60,000 nt of DNA from Symbiodinium natans (Eukaryota > Sar > Dinophyceae > Suessiales > Symbiodiniaceae). Positions within the stretch are counted from its first letter, which is position 1. Every line of letters begins with the position of its first letter. Below, piece by piece: positions 1 through 11,544 of the stretch. The stretch is taken from the NCBI GenBank assembly GCA_905221605.1, contig CAJNDS010000779.1, forward strand, positions 822,501-882,500. The letters run 5' to 3'. The notes beneath the pieces were generated by a model. It saw only the letters and a program-made list of their open reading frames with translations. It was not told the DNA's origin and did not search any database. Position numbers and translations under genes: made by a program.

Positions 1-103
1 GGCCTTGAGATTCAGGGTGATGTTCTCCCACTTGTTGCTGCAGTCAAAACCCAAATACGAGCCTCCCGAGTCCCCGAATAGAGTCTGATATGCGGGTACC
101 CTT
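1..103 (-). CDS. Partial exon at window edge
   Basis: The minus strand after TGCCAAG| reads RVPAYQT and LFGDSGGSYLGFDCSNKWEN, then ITLNLKA, open to base 1. The exon continues outside the window. Family not recognised. Confidence 0.45.
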
Positions 104-1165
104 CTTGGCAGGAGGATGGGGGGGTTACCCCGGCACCCTAAGCCTCAAACCACAGGTCTCTCAGCCGAACAGCAACACGTGGTTTAGGGTTTAGGGTCTA
201 GGGTTTAGGGTTTAGGGTTTAGGGCCTGGTGCTTGGGAACCAGGTCCAGCTGCTCACGCATGGAGGCCTTGTCGGCTCACCGGCTGCATGCTGCTTGTAG
301 GATCCCCGATCAACCCTGAGTCCTAAACCCCAAACCCTAAACCCAGGCTGAGAAACGGTTCGGGTTGAGGGTTTCACGGTTTAGGGTTTAGGGTTTAGGG
401 TTTAGGGTTTCCTGTGTCTTAGTCGGTACAAGCCTAAGCCTACATTCCGGGCTCTATACCATCTCAGAGCCCCCGCGTAAAAGCTCAGAAGCCACGCTAT
501 ATAACCCTCAAACCGTTAACGCTGAGCCTGAAAGCGCTTTTTTGGCCGCCCGTCTAGCAAAGCTCCACGGGGCAGCTGCAGCATTCTCTCCCTGAAAGGG
601 TTTAGGGCCTACAGGGTTTAGGGTTGAGGGTAGGCTGATATGCATTTTCGGAAGAAGACTCTTTTGCTCATCCAACAATGCCCAAACAAGCCCGACACTC
701 AAGCGCCCCGACCCACCAGACTCCGCTGAGTGCAAAGCGCCCGGGCGAAGGAGAGGAAGACTCCTTCCGCGTAACCCTAAACAGCCCTAAACGGCCCTAA
801 GCACAAACCTTCTAGGGCGCTGGTTTTGTATATCATGTTTCTTGTACTTGTTCTCACCCGACTCTTCGTCATAGTGTAAGCATGTTTCTTCTTGCCACCG
901 GGTTTAGAGTTTAGGCTCGTAGTATAGGTCCAGCGCCGAATCGGTGGCAGAACTTCGCTTTTCGCCCTACAGCACAAATTGGCTTTTAAAACATCAGCGG
1001 GCCCCGTTACTGCTAATGCTTGCATTGCCCGACAGAAAGGTCTCAACTGATGCCGAGGACGCAGAACGACAAGAAGCCTACAAAGTCCAAAGGATACCAT
1101 CGCTTCACCGAATGTCTCGGGCTGCAAGAAGCTGGAAACAGCAATGCTGGGCTTCTGGGCACTGA

Positions 1166-1342
1166 AACTTCCATCATGCGGCCGCCCTTGAAACTGGAAA
1201 GCAAGCCAAAGCCTTGAACCTCGACATCATAGATTCCTGCCTACGCCCCAGCATCCTACTGTCCTACATCTGCCGCCCTCTAGGTGAGCACTCCACCTTC
1301 GACAGCCTGCAAAGGAAGCCAATATACAACAACCTCGACTGA
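1166..1342 (+). CDS. Coding-like terminal segment
   Basis: The plus frame HAAALETGKQAKALNLDIID, then SCLRPSILLSYICRPLGEHS, ending TGA at 1342. The same frame is open before 1163 (VSTDAEDAERQEAYKVQR) but a TGA at 1163-1165 separates the two halves. Either an intron or a nonsense change lies between. Possibly a pseudogene; no family recognised. Confidence 0.3.
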   Translation, partial: NFHHAAALETGKQAKALNLDIIDSCLRPSILLSYICRPLGEHSTFDSLQRKPIYNNLD

Positions 1343-1945
1343 AGATACCAAACCCTAAAACTTATAAACCCTAAACCCTAAACCTAAACCCTAAGTTTGG
1401 GCCTCTGGGGCCTCTCGCCCGCTGGGGGAGCAGACGGTTCCTGCACCGGTTGGGGAGTTGGCGACGGGGTGAGGGGAGCCAAGACAAGGGTTTCAAGTTA
1501 GGGTTTGGGCCCCATAGGATACGCGGTATGAGGCTAACGTTAGACTCAACTTCACCCCCAATAACTCTAGGATCAAAGGCCAGCGTGCTGCTCCCCAAAC
1601 TCCTCCACGAAAGAAGGCCTAAACCGTAAAGCGCCCCCTCCTTGGAGGCCAGTGTGCGTTTCCGACCCTGAACTCCCAGAGCCCCATAGCCTTCAGATCC
1701 AGCAGAAGCCCAAAACCCTCGAAACCTCACATACCACCATAAGAACCCCCAAGCCTGCCTTGACGCGTCGGTTCCCTGAGAAGCCCTGTAAGGGTGCTGA
1801 ACCGCCCTTTTTGAACCCAGACTCCGTAAACAGCCCTAAACCCTAAACCCTAAACAGTATCACCGACACAGCAGTAGGTTCTTGAGGAAAACCCTTTTGC
1901 GCCTGGGCTCGCAGCGAGGGCCAGAACGCAGGCAAGGCAAACCCC

Positions 1946-2110
1946 AAAACCCGAAACCCCACAAGAACCCTCAGCAGTAGCCCTAAAACCCAGAAACCCC
2001 AAAAACCCCAAACCCCAAACCCAAACCCTAAACCCTAAACCCCTAACCCTAAACCCTAAACCCTAAACCCTAAACCCTAAACCCTAAACCCTAAACCCTA
2101 AACCCTAAAC
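1946..2110 (-). repeat. Degenerate to perfect CCCTAAA array
   Basis: CCCCAAA/CCCGAAA variants grade into perfect CCCTAAA toward the exon at 2111. Confidence 0.92.
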
Positions 2111-2224
2111 CTTCCTCCAGGCAGACCGCCCTCCGACCTGCACCTTCTTGGCTGCAGGCTGGGGCTTCGGTTTTGGCTGCGCCGGCGCGTGCCGCAAGCA
2201 GTAGTAAAAGATCCTGGGGCGCAT
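2111..2224 (-). CDS. Lys/Pro-rich exon bounded by telomeric repeats
   Basis: 38 codons from ATG: MRPRIFYYCLRHAPAQPKPK, then PQPAAKKVQVGGRSAWRK. It ends exactly at AAG|GTTTAGGG, where the telomeric repeat supplies the GT. CCCTAAA lies on the left (1946-2110) and TTTAGGG on the right (2228). Confidence 0.45.
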
Positions 2225-3367
2225 CGGGTTTAGGGTTTAGGAGTTTAGGGTTTAGGGTTTAGGGCTGAAAGGGCTTTAAAGGGTTTTACAGGGTTGTATA
2301 GAACTTTTACATGGCTTTATAGGCTGTTAGAGGACTTTATAGTGCTGGTAGGATTTGGAGTTGCGTCGTGGGGGGGGGGGGCTTCTAATCAGATGTTTGG
2401 GGATCACGGGGCCTGGGGTTGGGAGTTTGGAGGGTTTTATCGCTCACACTCCGACAAGCCCGGCGAGGCACACGGTAGTCCATCATCTAGCAGGGACACT
2501 TTTACGCCCAGGTGATACGAAGTCCTGCCACCAAGATCCTCCCTGAGCAAGATCCACTATCAGCCCCCCAAAGGGTAGTACACCCGAAACAGCGGCCCTA
2601 AAACACCTTGTAACGAACAGAAACAAAATCGGCTGACGCCCTCAACAAACCTTACAAGATCCGGTAGAAGCCCTCAACGCCTCCTCTGCGATCCGTGAAA
2701 CCACAGCAACAATGTGTTTATGTAACAATCCTTTGCGGGGTTCATATGCGCAAAACAACTAAATGCTATCCTTAAGGATACTAAAGCCCCCCTCTACCGT
2801 AAACCTTAAACCCTAACTACATGCTTAAGAAGCCCAAACAAATACAAACAAAAAAACCTTATTACCCTTATAGGGAAGAACTTTGTTAAATTTTAGGGAG
2901 GTTCTTAAGCAAACAGTACGTAGCTTCACCCCCAACCCTCCCAGCTAACCCTAAACAACTAAACCCTAAACCTTAAACCCTGAAACCCCCAACCCTCCCA
3001 GCAGCCAAGACCTAAACCCTAAACCCTAAACCTTAAACCCTGAAACCCTCAACCCTCCCAGCAGCCGGGGCCAGCCGCCCTAAGCCAAGCTCCAGGTCGC
3101 GCACGGCGTTTTGGCCGAGGGGTGAAGCCTGGCGTAGGCCGCGGGCAGGTGGTTCAGGGTTTTTGCTGGGTTGATTTGTATATTTCGCTTAGTGGGATTA
3201 TCCTTTTCTAGGGTTTAGGGTCTGTAGGGTTCTAGGTTGCTTTTTTTTGGCTTTTGTGGGGGGGATTATACTAAGGCTCAGGGTAGGTTTTTTGGGCCAC
3301 CCGTCTAGTCAAGCTCCACGGGCTACTATAGGGTAGGATTTGGGGTCGAAAGGTTTAGGGTTTCGAC

Positions 3368-3455
3368 GTGGCGCCCTTCTTGATTTGTGCGTGCTTCCTA
3401 TTTCAGATGCCCTCCAATATGGCACATTGCAAAATTTTTCGACAAGGTGTAGGGC
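3368..3455 (+). CDS. Possible small exon
   Basis: CTTCCTATTTCAG|ATGCCC is a strong acceptor; the frame MPSNMAHCKIFRQ runs to CAAG|GTGTAGG, a donor. Isolated; no neighbours found. Confidence 0.2.
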
Positions 3456-3879
3456 CTAGTAGGGTTCTTAAAGTTCACCCTACTGATTTGGATATAGGGG
3501 CAGTCTGGGTTGGGCACTCCAGGGACACGCTGGGATACTCAGGGGTGGGGTACGTGTGATGGGCGAGGAGAAGAGTTTAGCTTGAAATCTAACAACCCCC
3601 ACCGAGGGTGGGCAACGTATAAGTGTTACATAGCTTATCAGTGATTAGGAGCGGCGATTTGTGAAGGATTTCAATGCTATGGCAAGGAGACCCTGCAGAA
3701 TCCCTGCCTTGACCTGCTGTCTAGGGTTGCTACCCTAAACCGTAAACCCAACCCTAAACCCTAAACCCTTTTGCATCCGGGCTTGGGGATCCGGGCTTGG
3801 GGAGTCGGCCGGGAAACCCTAAACCCTAAACCCCAAACCCCAACCCCCAACCCCCAAATCTGACCCCTAGACCCTAAAC

Positions 3880-3974
3880 CCTTGCGCCCGAAGCCAAAGA
3901 CTGCTAAGTAAGGTAAAGCTATGAGGATGTGGCATGCCGACTGGCGGATCTCAGCCCAGGATGCGTCGTCAACC
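3880..3974 (-). CDS. Exon with telomeric-type splice sites
   Basis: Between GTTTAG| (acceptor) and AAGG|GTTTAG (donor) the minus strand reads VDDASWAEIRQSACHILIAL, then PYLAVFGFGRK. Both sites fall in degenerate TTTAGGG repeats. It lies downstream of the DHFR-domain gene's stop, on the same strand. Confidence 0.4.
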
Positions 3975-4063
3975 CTAAACTCCGGACCCAAAACCCCATA
4001 CCCTGAACCCAAAACCTCATAAGCCCCCAAATCCTGAACCTGGTCCCTAAACCCTGAACGACT

Positions 4064-4330
4064 TCATGCACCACACTGTTGGGCCCACGCATGGGTCATG
4101 GTGTCATTGCGCGACAAAAGTCTGTTCTTATACAGGATTCCTGTAGCAGCTCTGCTAACAACTGCCTCGCATGGTGCAGCCTCCCCCAAAGACTTCGCAG
4201 ATCCCTTGCGCCAAAAGCCCGGAATCAGCCAAATTTTTGCCGCACGCGCACCTGCACGTCGCATCGGCTTGTTGGAAGGGTGAGCGACAGAACGTTCGTC
4301 TTCCCACGATTTTTCGCAAAGGACCCTAAA
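4064..4330 (-). CDS. Coding-like frame after the DHFR-domain gene
   Basis: The minus frame has CEKSWEDERSVAHPSNKP, AKIWLIPGFWRKGSAKSL and SRAATGILYKNRLLSRND, ending TGA at 4064. It begins at a telomeric repeat 60 bp after the stop of the DHFR-domain gene. A plus-strand frame over the same bases is also protein-like, so strand is uncertain. Confidence 0.28.
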   Translation of the reverse strand, partial: FRVLCEKSWEDERSVAHPSNKPMRRAGARAAKIWLIPGFWRKGSAKSLGEAAPCEAVVSRAATGILYKNRLLSRNDTMTHAWAQQCGA

Positions 4331-4400
4331 CCCTAAACCCAAATCCTATCTTGCCTTGTCGCCCCCTCTCTCCTAAAGGCTGAAACAGGGTGCGGCCCCT

Positions 4401-7400
4401 TCAGAGCGTGTACGTCGTCTGCACGATGCCGGCGCTCAAGGTTTTGGAGCTCACTTCCTGCATGGCCGCCCCAAGGCAACGGCTCCTATATGTGGTACCT
4501 TTTTGGGGGTTTAGGGTTTAGGGTTTAGGGTTTAGGGTTTGGGGTTAGGGTTTAGGGTTAGGGTTTAGGGTTTAGGGTTTAGGTTCCCTAATTCCGACTA
4601 ACCCAAACAGGAACTACAATGGAGCCTATTCAAAAGATGCCGATTTCAAGTCACCCTCTTCACCCCGCGTTGCGCAAGATGTCCCGACCTCTCGGCCTTA
4701 TTTCTGGCTTTTGGCCCCACAGCTTTTCTTTAACAGCATACCTGCGTAGCCCAGTAACCATATTATAATAAGGGCACCCTTTTTTTGGCTAGCTTAGGTT
4801 ATAAGGGAGCCCATAACCCAAAACAAGGGTAAATGGTACCACTGGGCTACCAAGATACCTTAAGGGCTCGGTGTTGAGCCTGTGCTCCAGCCCTGTGCTT
4901 CGAGTTCACAGGACCCGAGCAATTCTTTGTGCAACAGGCGCGTGTGTCTGGAAACAGAGGTACGGTCGCCCTTTTGAAGGACCAACCAATGTACAGTAGC
5001 ACAAATAGGATCAGGTACAGAAATGAGTCACCGCAAACATGAAGCCCAAACTTCCATAAAACCGCAAAGCCTCGCTTTTGGAGGTTCATGATTCATGCGC
5101 ACTTCTTCGTATATAAGTACGGCCATTGTCGGTTTCATTTAGGCAGAAGTGCGCATGGACCTCCAAAAACCTCCAAGTACACCTCGAAACTCGAGTCTCG
5201 CTTCCTTCAGCTTGGGCGTCGGGTCTGCTGCAAAGAGGGGGATGCCTCTTCGCGTGCTGGAGTGTTGGGGTTTGGGCTTAGGGTGTAGAGCTTGATGGGC
5301 TGTTAGGAGTTTGAATGACTTGCGGGGTTCTTGAAGACTTAGGAGTCGACGGGCTAGGGGGACACGCACCCACCTCCGCGCAGCTTGCAGTCCTTCTTGG
5401 GGCGCATGGAAACCCGAGTTCTTACTCGTCCAACAACCAGGGCATCAACAACAGATTCAGCAAAATGGAAAATCCCACGCAGAAAAAAGAAAAACCTCTG
5501 TTCAATTGATGGCTAGGCTAAGCAAGACAACGAGCTCCAAAGCTGAAGTTGGTGAACAGTGGTGAACCCTCTGGAGAAGTCTGGCTTGCAACCTGAGCAT
5601 CCATCGCATACCCTTCTCATCCAGTTTCCGAGCGTTACCAAAAAAGGAAACTTTTGGGCTGCTACCACCCTCTCCCCCCACTCCTCCCCCCCCCCCCTCT
5701 CCCCCCCCAAAAGAAAAAGCCTACCAGGCCCCCAGAGAGAGAACCCCAAATCGGCCTTCTCCCAGTGTAACGGGGACCTTGGTAATGACAGCCCGCTTCA
5801 CCGCTCCGGCGTCCAGAAAGCCGCGGATCGTCACTCCGCCGTCCACATACCTGGAACTTCCCCTTACCCAAAGGCTCCTATGTAGCTCCTTTTGGGGTTA
5901 GTCATAGGGGATTCTAGTATACCACCCCCAAAAAGGTACTACATAGGAGTTGGGTAGACTTATAGAGCCTCAGTTGTAATTCTCCTGCCCTTTGTACCAG
6001 AACTCCGTCTTGTTCCCGAGAAACTTGCTACATCTTGCTAGTTTGGGCGTTGGCGGGCTTTTGTTGGCTTCGACTCCCACGCTCCCACAGAAGGCAGGCA
6101 AGGCTTAGGGCGAACTGTCTCCCTCTTGCACTCTTCTATCGGTCTAGGGTTTAGTGGTTTAGGGCTTAGGGCTTAGAGGTTAGGGGTCCAGGGTTCAGGG
6201 TTGGGCCCGCTTGGGGTCTCATGCAGAGAGGGATGAGTGGCAGGTCTGGGAGCCTCGGCACCCTCCGCATTCGTGCGGGCGCGGCTTGCCCCCCCCCAAG
6301 TGTCGAAACGCCCGAAAGGGCACAGTCCTTCACGAGCGCCTTCAAAAACCAGCAGTAGGGGCCGATAGGACAAAAAACAGAACAGAACCCAAACCATGGA
6401 ACTCAAAGCCGACCACAAACAAAACAACAAAAGACAAAACTGCAAGGAACATCCAGGCTGCACGTCCCTGAAGCCAGCGGAAGTCAGCTCCTGCATGCCG
6501 CTTCGCGGCGGGGGCACCACTCTCGGCTGGGCTTCGGGGAGTTCTTGTGCTTGTATAAACCCTAAACCCTGCACCCTTTTCTGAAACCAGACTCAGAGCA
6601 TCAGCTGGGACCAACAAGCCCAACGTAAACCCCCCAAAATCCTGGCGTTTGCGGAAGGTCGCGGTGCCTGGCTCATGGGACTTAGTGGAAGCCTTGGCCC
6701 CCAGACCCACTGAAACTCTCAAAAGCCTAAACCCTAAACCCTAAACCCTAAACCCTAAACCCTAGACCCACTGAAACTCTCAAAAGCCTGAAGAACACCT
6801 GGCCCCCACCGCACTGATCTTTGGAACCAGGGGAGGGCGAAAAGAAGAAATCCCAAAACAGGCCACATAATCAAGGGTTTAGGGCTTAGGGTTTAGGGTT
6901 TAGGCTTCAAAAGCGCCCCTGGTATTCAGGTACCCGCGCTTAAGAGGACCCTTCTCCAAGACAGCTGCCATCATCAACGGTGTGCTCGGGGTAAAGTGTT
7001 GGTTTTTGTCGCCCTCTGCAAGCTGTGTCGAAGCTGGAAGGGGGGGGGAGGGGGGGGTACCTCCCAAACTATACTGAGGACTGTTGTGTATGCATCGTGC
7101 CGACAAGGGCCTGAGGCCGTTGTTTGTGTGGTCATGCGAGCACCACGATTGCACGGACGTGCAATGGGTGTCCAAGTGATTGAGCACCGTCTGGCGGGTC
7201 TCACACCATGAGGTGTGAAAGAGCAGACCGAACCCTAAACCCCAAACCCCAAACCCTAAACCCCAAACCCTAAACCCTAAACCCTAAACCCGGCTTCATG
7301 GACAGCCATCCTCCAACTCCCAGTGCAAATGCTGGAGCTCCTGCGCTGCAGTTTCTGGCGAAAGGGGTCTGACTGGGGCCTTACAGGGCTTCAGGGTTTA

Positions 7401-10400
7401 GGGTTTAGGGTTGGCTTCTTCTTCAATGGCTTGGGGTTCAGGGGTCAGGGTTTAGGGTTTCGGGTTCAGGGCTTAGGGTTTGAGGCACCGGCCGACTTCC
7501 GACGTCGTGCCTGTTGATGCGAAGGTCTGACCTAGTGGCTCATACTTCAGAAGCTTTGGCAGCTTTGGGGAGGGGAAGCGCGCCCCCTCCTCTCCAGTAC
7601 TCAGCACTCCACATGAGTCTTGTCACGCGTGCGCACTCTCATGTCTGCATGCATGCACGCTGGTCGCTTTCTTGTTGCACCATCAGGGCAAGCTGCAATT
7701 CGGTCTGTGGAAGTGTCTGGCTTAAACTTGCCACGCAGCCCTCGTGGTGGTGAAGCCTTGTGGGGTGAAACATAAAAGGTACTGGCTTGTGCCGAGCGGC
7801 GTAGTGGTGCCTGCAACAAGCTTTCCTTACAATCCTCGCTTTTCTGGTGCACGGGCATGTTTTAAAACAACTCAGAAAACGGACCTGGTTCCTGGAAACT
7901 CACGCGAATCGGCCAAGTGTGGTCTCCCAGGTTGCTGGCTCCACAGCATCGTCGGCGGTGGCCTCCACACCATGGGTGCCGGCCGTCTCCCGGAGGGCCT
8001 TCAGATCCGCGCCTTCACACGCACTGGCCATCCGGCCCAGCCGGCAAACCAGGATCAGGCAGGCCCTTCCCTGACTGGACTCGTGGTACAAGGACTGATA
8101 CCCGAAGCCTGTGATCCCCTCCAGCAAGCGCCGTGCGCCCTCGGGATGCGCCTCTGTGAGGATGCCCACAACTGTCTCGAGGCACAGGTGAATGGGGCCG
8201 ACGTTGAAATTTATGCCATGGTTCATGAGATCGAAGATTTTGTCCGCCAGAACCAGTATCACCTCCATGTCTCCAGGCCGCACCAAGTCAGGGACCGCCT
8301 TGGCGACCTCAAACACAGTCCTGATGGAGGTGGTGTTCTCACTGACGGCGAAATCGACATATGCGATCTTCTCGAGCCAGAACCTGAGCACCCTGACCAC
8401 GGAGGGCTCACCTCGCTCAGCAATGCGCCGAAGAATCTTGACCGCGAGAACGGAAGCCTGGTCTGGATAGCTCTCGCTCGGCGAGCCATACCAGTCCATC
8501 CTCTGTTGGTCCAGGAGATGGAGGCAAAGGGTCGTGACTTGCTCTGTGGCCTTGAGCTCGCTATCATCGAAGCCCTGAAGAAGGCCAAGGGACGGTAGCA
8601 GCGAGGTCTGCGACTGCTCAAGCCACTTCTGGTGCTCTTCGGTGCCGACTTTCGGACAGCTCTCCAGGAATCGGGTGCACTCCTCCGCGTAGTTCTGTGG
8701 GCCAAGCATGTGCAAAGTCAGGTCGGCATCTTCGGTGCAGAAGGCCTCGACACAACCACCTTCGAGGACAACCGTGTCCTTGAGGAGACGAACATGAGCT
8801 GCATTCTTGCCGATCGCATGCGCGATATCTTCTCGGAGCTGGTCGACCGCATAATCCAAGGCCACTTCGGTGGGACCCCAGCACTCCTCGCCCGCAAGGT
8901 TTCGAACTGTCAGTACAGGCATGCCCTTGTGGCGACGCCGGGGTGGCAAGCGGCAAAACAAAACATCTGTCAAACCTGAGCCACGCAGCTCACAACGAGT
9001 TCTCTGCCGGTGATCACTGGCACATGCGCGTCTGCTAAGGCTTCGAAGAAGCCTCAGGCAACTCTGGGGCAGCTCTATGAAGTATGCTAACCTAACAAAA
9101 AATATATCTATATATATATATACCCATATATATCTATCTATCTACGAGCTATAGGTAGCATGACGGTATGATGAGGAACTTTCTTCAAGTTCCGCGCATT
9201 GCAGGGGTCACATGCTCACAAACGCGCTCTGTCCTGGATGGCTCATCGATGACGTGGTGGAACTGGTCGTCGTGCAAAGCGCCCCGCGTGCAAATTCAAT
9301 CCTGCACCCTTGTCGGGTCAGGGTATTCAGGTCTCGGGGGTCATGCTCTTGTTGTGAAGACAAGTCGCGGCGTTCTTAAAGCCATTTTGCTTGAACTACC
9401 AACGGGCCGTGAGATTCTCGCCGCCCAACAGTGCTTTTGGAGGCACGGGACTTGTCTGAGGCCGGTGATGGCCCGCGCAAACAGTGCTGATTCTGTGAAC
9501 CGTACAGGGGTCTGAATGGAAAGGGTAGGAGGTTTCTCTATGCCTCTATGCAAGCTGGGCGGAAAAGTTCTCGTTACCTCCTGATAACTCGCGCCCTCGA
9601 TGCCCCCAAACTCTAAGCCCTTTTTTCGGATCTGGACCGCGGAGCCCTCAGCCCTAAATCCCGCCAACCCTCCAGCAATCCCCCCTCCCAGCCCCCAAAC
9701 CCCCAAGCCCCAAACTCCTCAACCCCGAAACTCCCGGCATCCCCCTAAACCCTAAACCTTCAACCCAGAGACCCTAAACCCTAAACCCTAAACCCTAAAC
9801 CTTCAACCGAGAGCTTCCTTGAGAATCTGCTCCGGGGTGCCCTTCGTCACGCGCACCTGCGTGGCCATGAGGAGCTGAGCTTGTGGACTTTGCAGCCTCT
9901 GGGCTTAGGGTCTCGGGTTTAGGGTTTAGGGTTTAGGGTTTAGGGCTAGCTTGCTCAAGACTATACAGGCTTGGTAATTCGGAGGGGCGTAAGCGTTGAA
10001 GAATCTCATCCAGCGCGCACGAGAGAGCATAGAAATCTGGGTGCACTTTGGTGTTGGTTCTTCTTGTTCATGGCGCTTGCTCCTTAAACAACTTCGTGGG
10101 TTGGGGTTTACAGATCCTGTAAACCAACCCTGAACCCAACACCCAAACCCCTAAACCATAAACCCCGAACCTGCAACCAAAACATTCCGACAGCCTGGGT
10201 TCGTGCCGTGTCGCGCGAAAAGGGCCCCGCTGCAATATGACCAGACGTGTGCTCTCCACTTCCATTTGGTAGTTCTCTACAGTAGGGTCCCTATTTGCGT
10301 CCTCTCGTCTAGAAACGAGAGCACCTTAGAAAAAGGACCCCAAAGAGGGACCCTAATTTTAGAGAACTAGCCATGTACCAGACAAGGGCCCCCTGTTCAT

Positions 10401-11513
10401 TGCCCTGAAAGGGCAGCCATCAAGCCGCCGGGATGCCGGAGGGTTTGGGTTGGCCGAGACAGCGGATGACAGCTATGTTACCAATTGTTTTGATGATGCA
10501 GAAATTCTACTGGTCTGATCAGAATGCCAGGAAACTGCGTTGGAGACAACTTCCCCTTCGAATCTGTGAGACGTCATGGGGAACATTCACATGCTTCGCA
10601 GCACGCCGGCCAGGGCGGCGGGCGAAACTTACAAGGTCATCGCCGGTTTCACGGCCCCAAAGCCAACGAAGCGCGGGAACTGCCAACGTCGGACTTGCAA
10701 ACTGTCCACTGGTAGCCATAACGTTCTACAACAATACCCTAAACCCTTCGGAAAGTGCCTTGGCTGCCAAGCGCTCGGGGACGTCGACCGCACCGTTGCT
10801 CAGGACCCAGACCTCTGACGTCGGGTTCAGGGGTCAGGGTTTAGGCTTGAGGGGTTTAGGTTTGAAGAGCGGCTTGGCTTAGAGAGGACCCAAACCTCAG
10901 GACTTTGGCATCCCGATCCTTTTGTGTCCTCTGGGTCTGCATGCCTCCCGCACACAAAAACCCGACCAATAGAACGCTTAAGCCCATTTTGTGGCACAGC
11001 GCTGCTGGGGCACGGGTGTGTCCCCATAAGGCCACGGTTCACCGGGCATGTCCTGTGCGTCAGGACTCCACACACCCTGTCAGGCTAAGGCTTGCTTTAA
11101 AGAACATCCCACATCCTATAAGCCCTGAACCCTAAACCCCAAGCACCGGGGTGAATGGCCCCTAGGATTAGGGTGCGCAAGGGCTTCTGTAGGATGCAAC
11201 TGCCCTAAACCCTAAACCCGAAACCCTAAACCATACGCCCTAAACCCTAAACCCTGCCCTGTCCCGGACGGTCTCGAAAGTCTTCCGGCCCATGGCCAAT
11301 GCGTCCACGGTGGCCATGAAGGCTTCGAAGCCGCCCTTGGCCGGGTTGATGCTAAGGAACTCAAGCCCACTTACCATGATGTAGGCTTGTGTGTGCATAC
11401 ATACGCACATACGCACATACATATGTATATATATATATACATATATATATGTACACGTACATACATACATACATACATACATACATACATACATACATAC
11501 ATACATACATACA

Positions 11514-11544
<31 letters not shown>

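Noticed and set aside
7744-8598. 284-codon frame on the plus strand
   Set aside because: Antisense to the 340-codon gene; its composition is that of the reverse complement of GC-rich codons and it lacks a believable start or motif.
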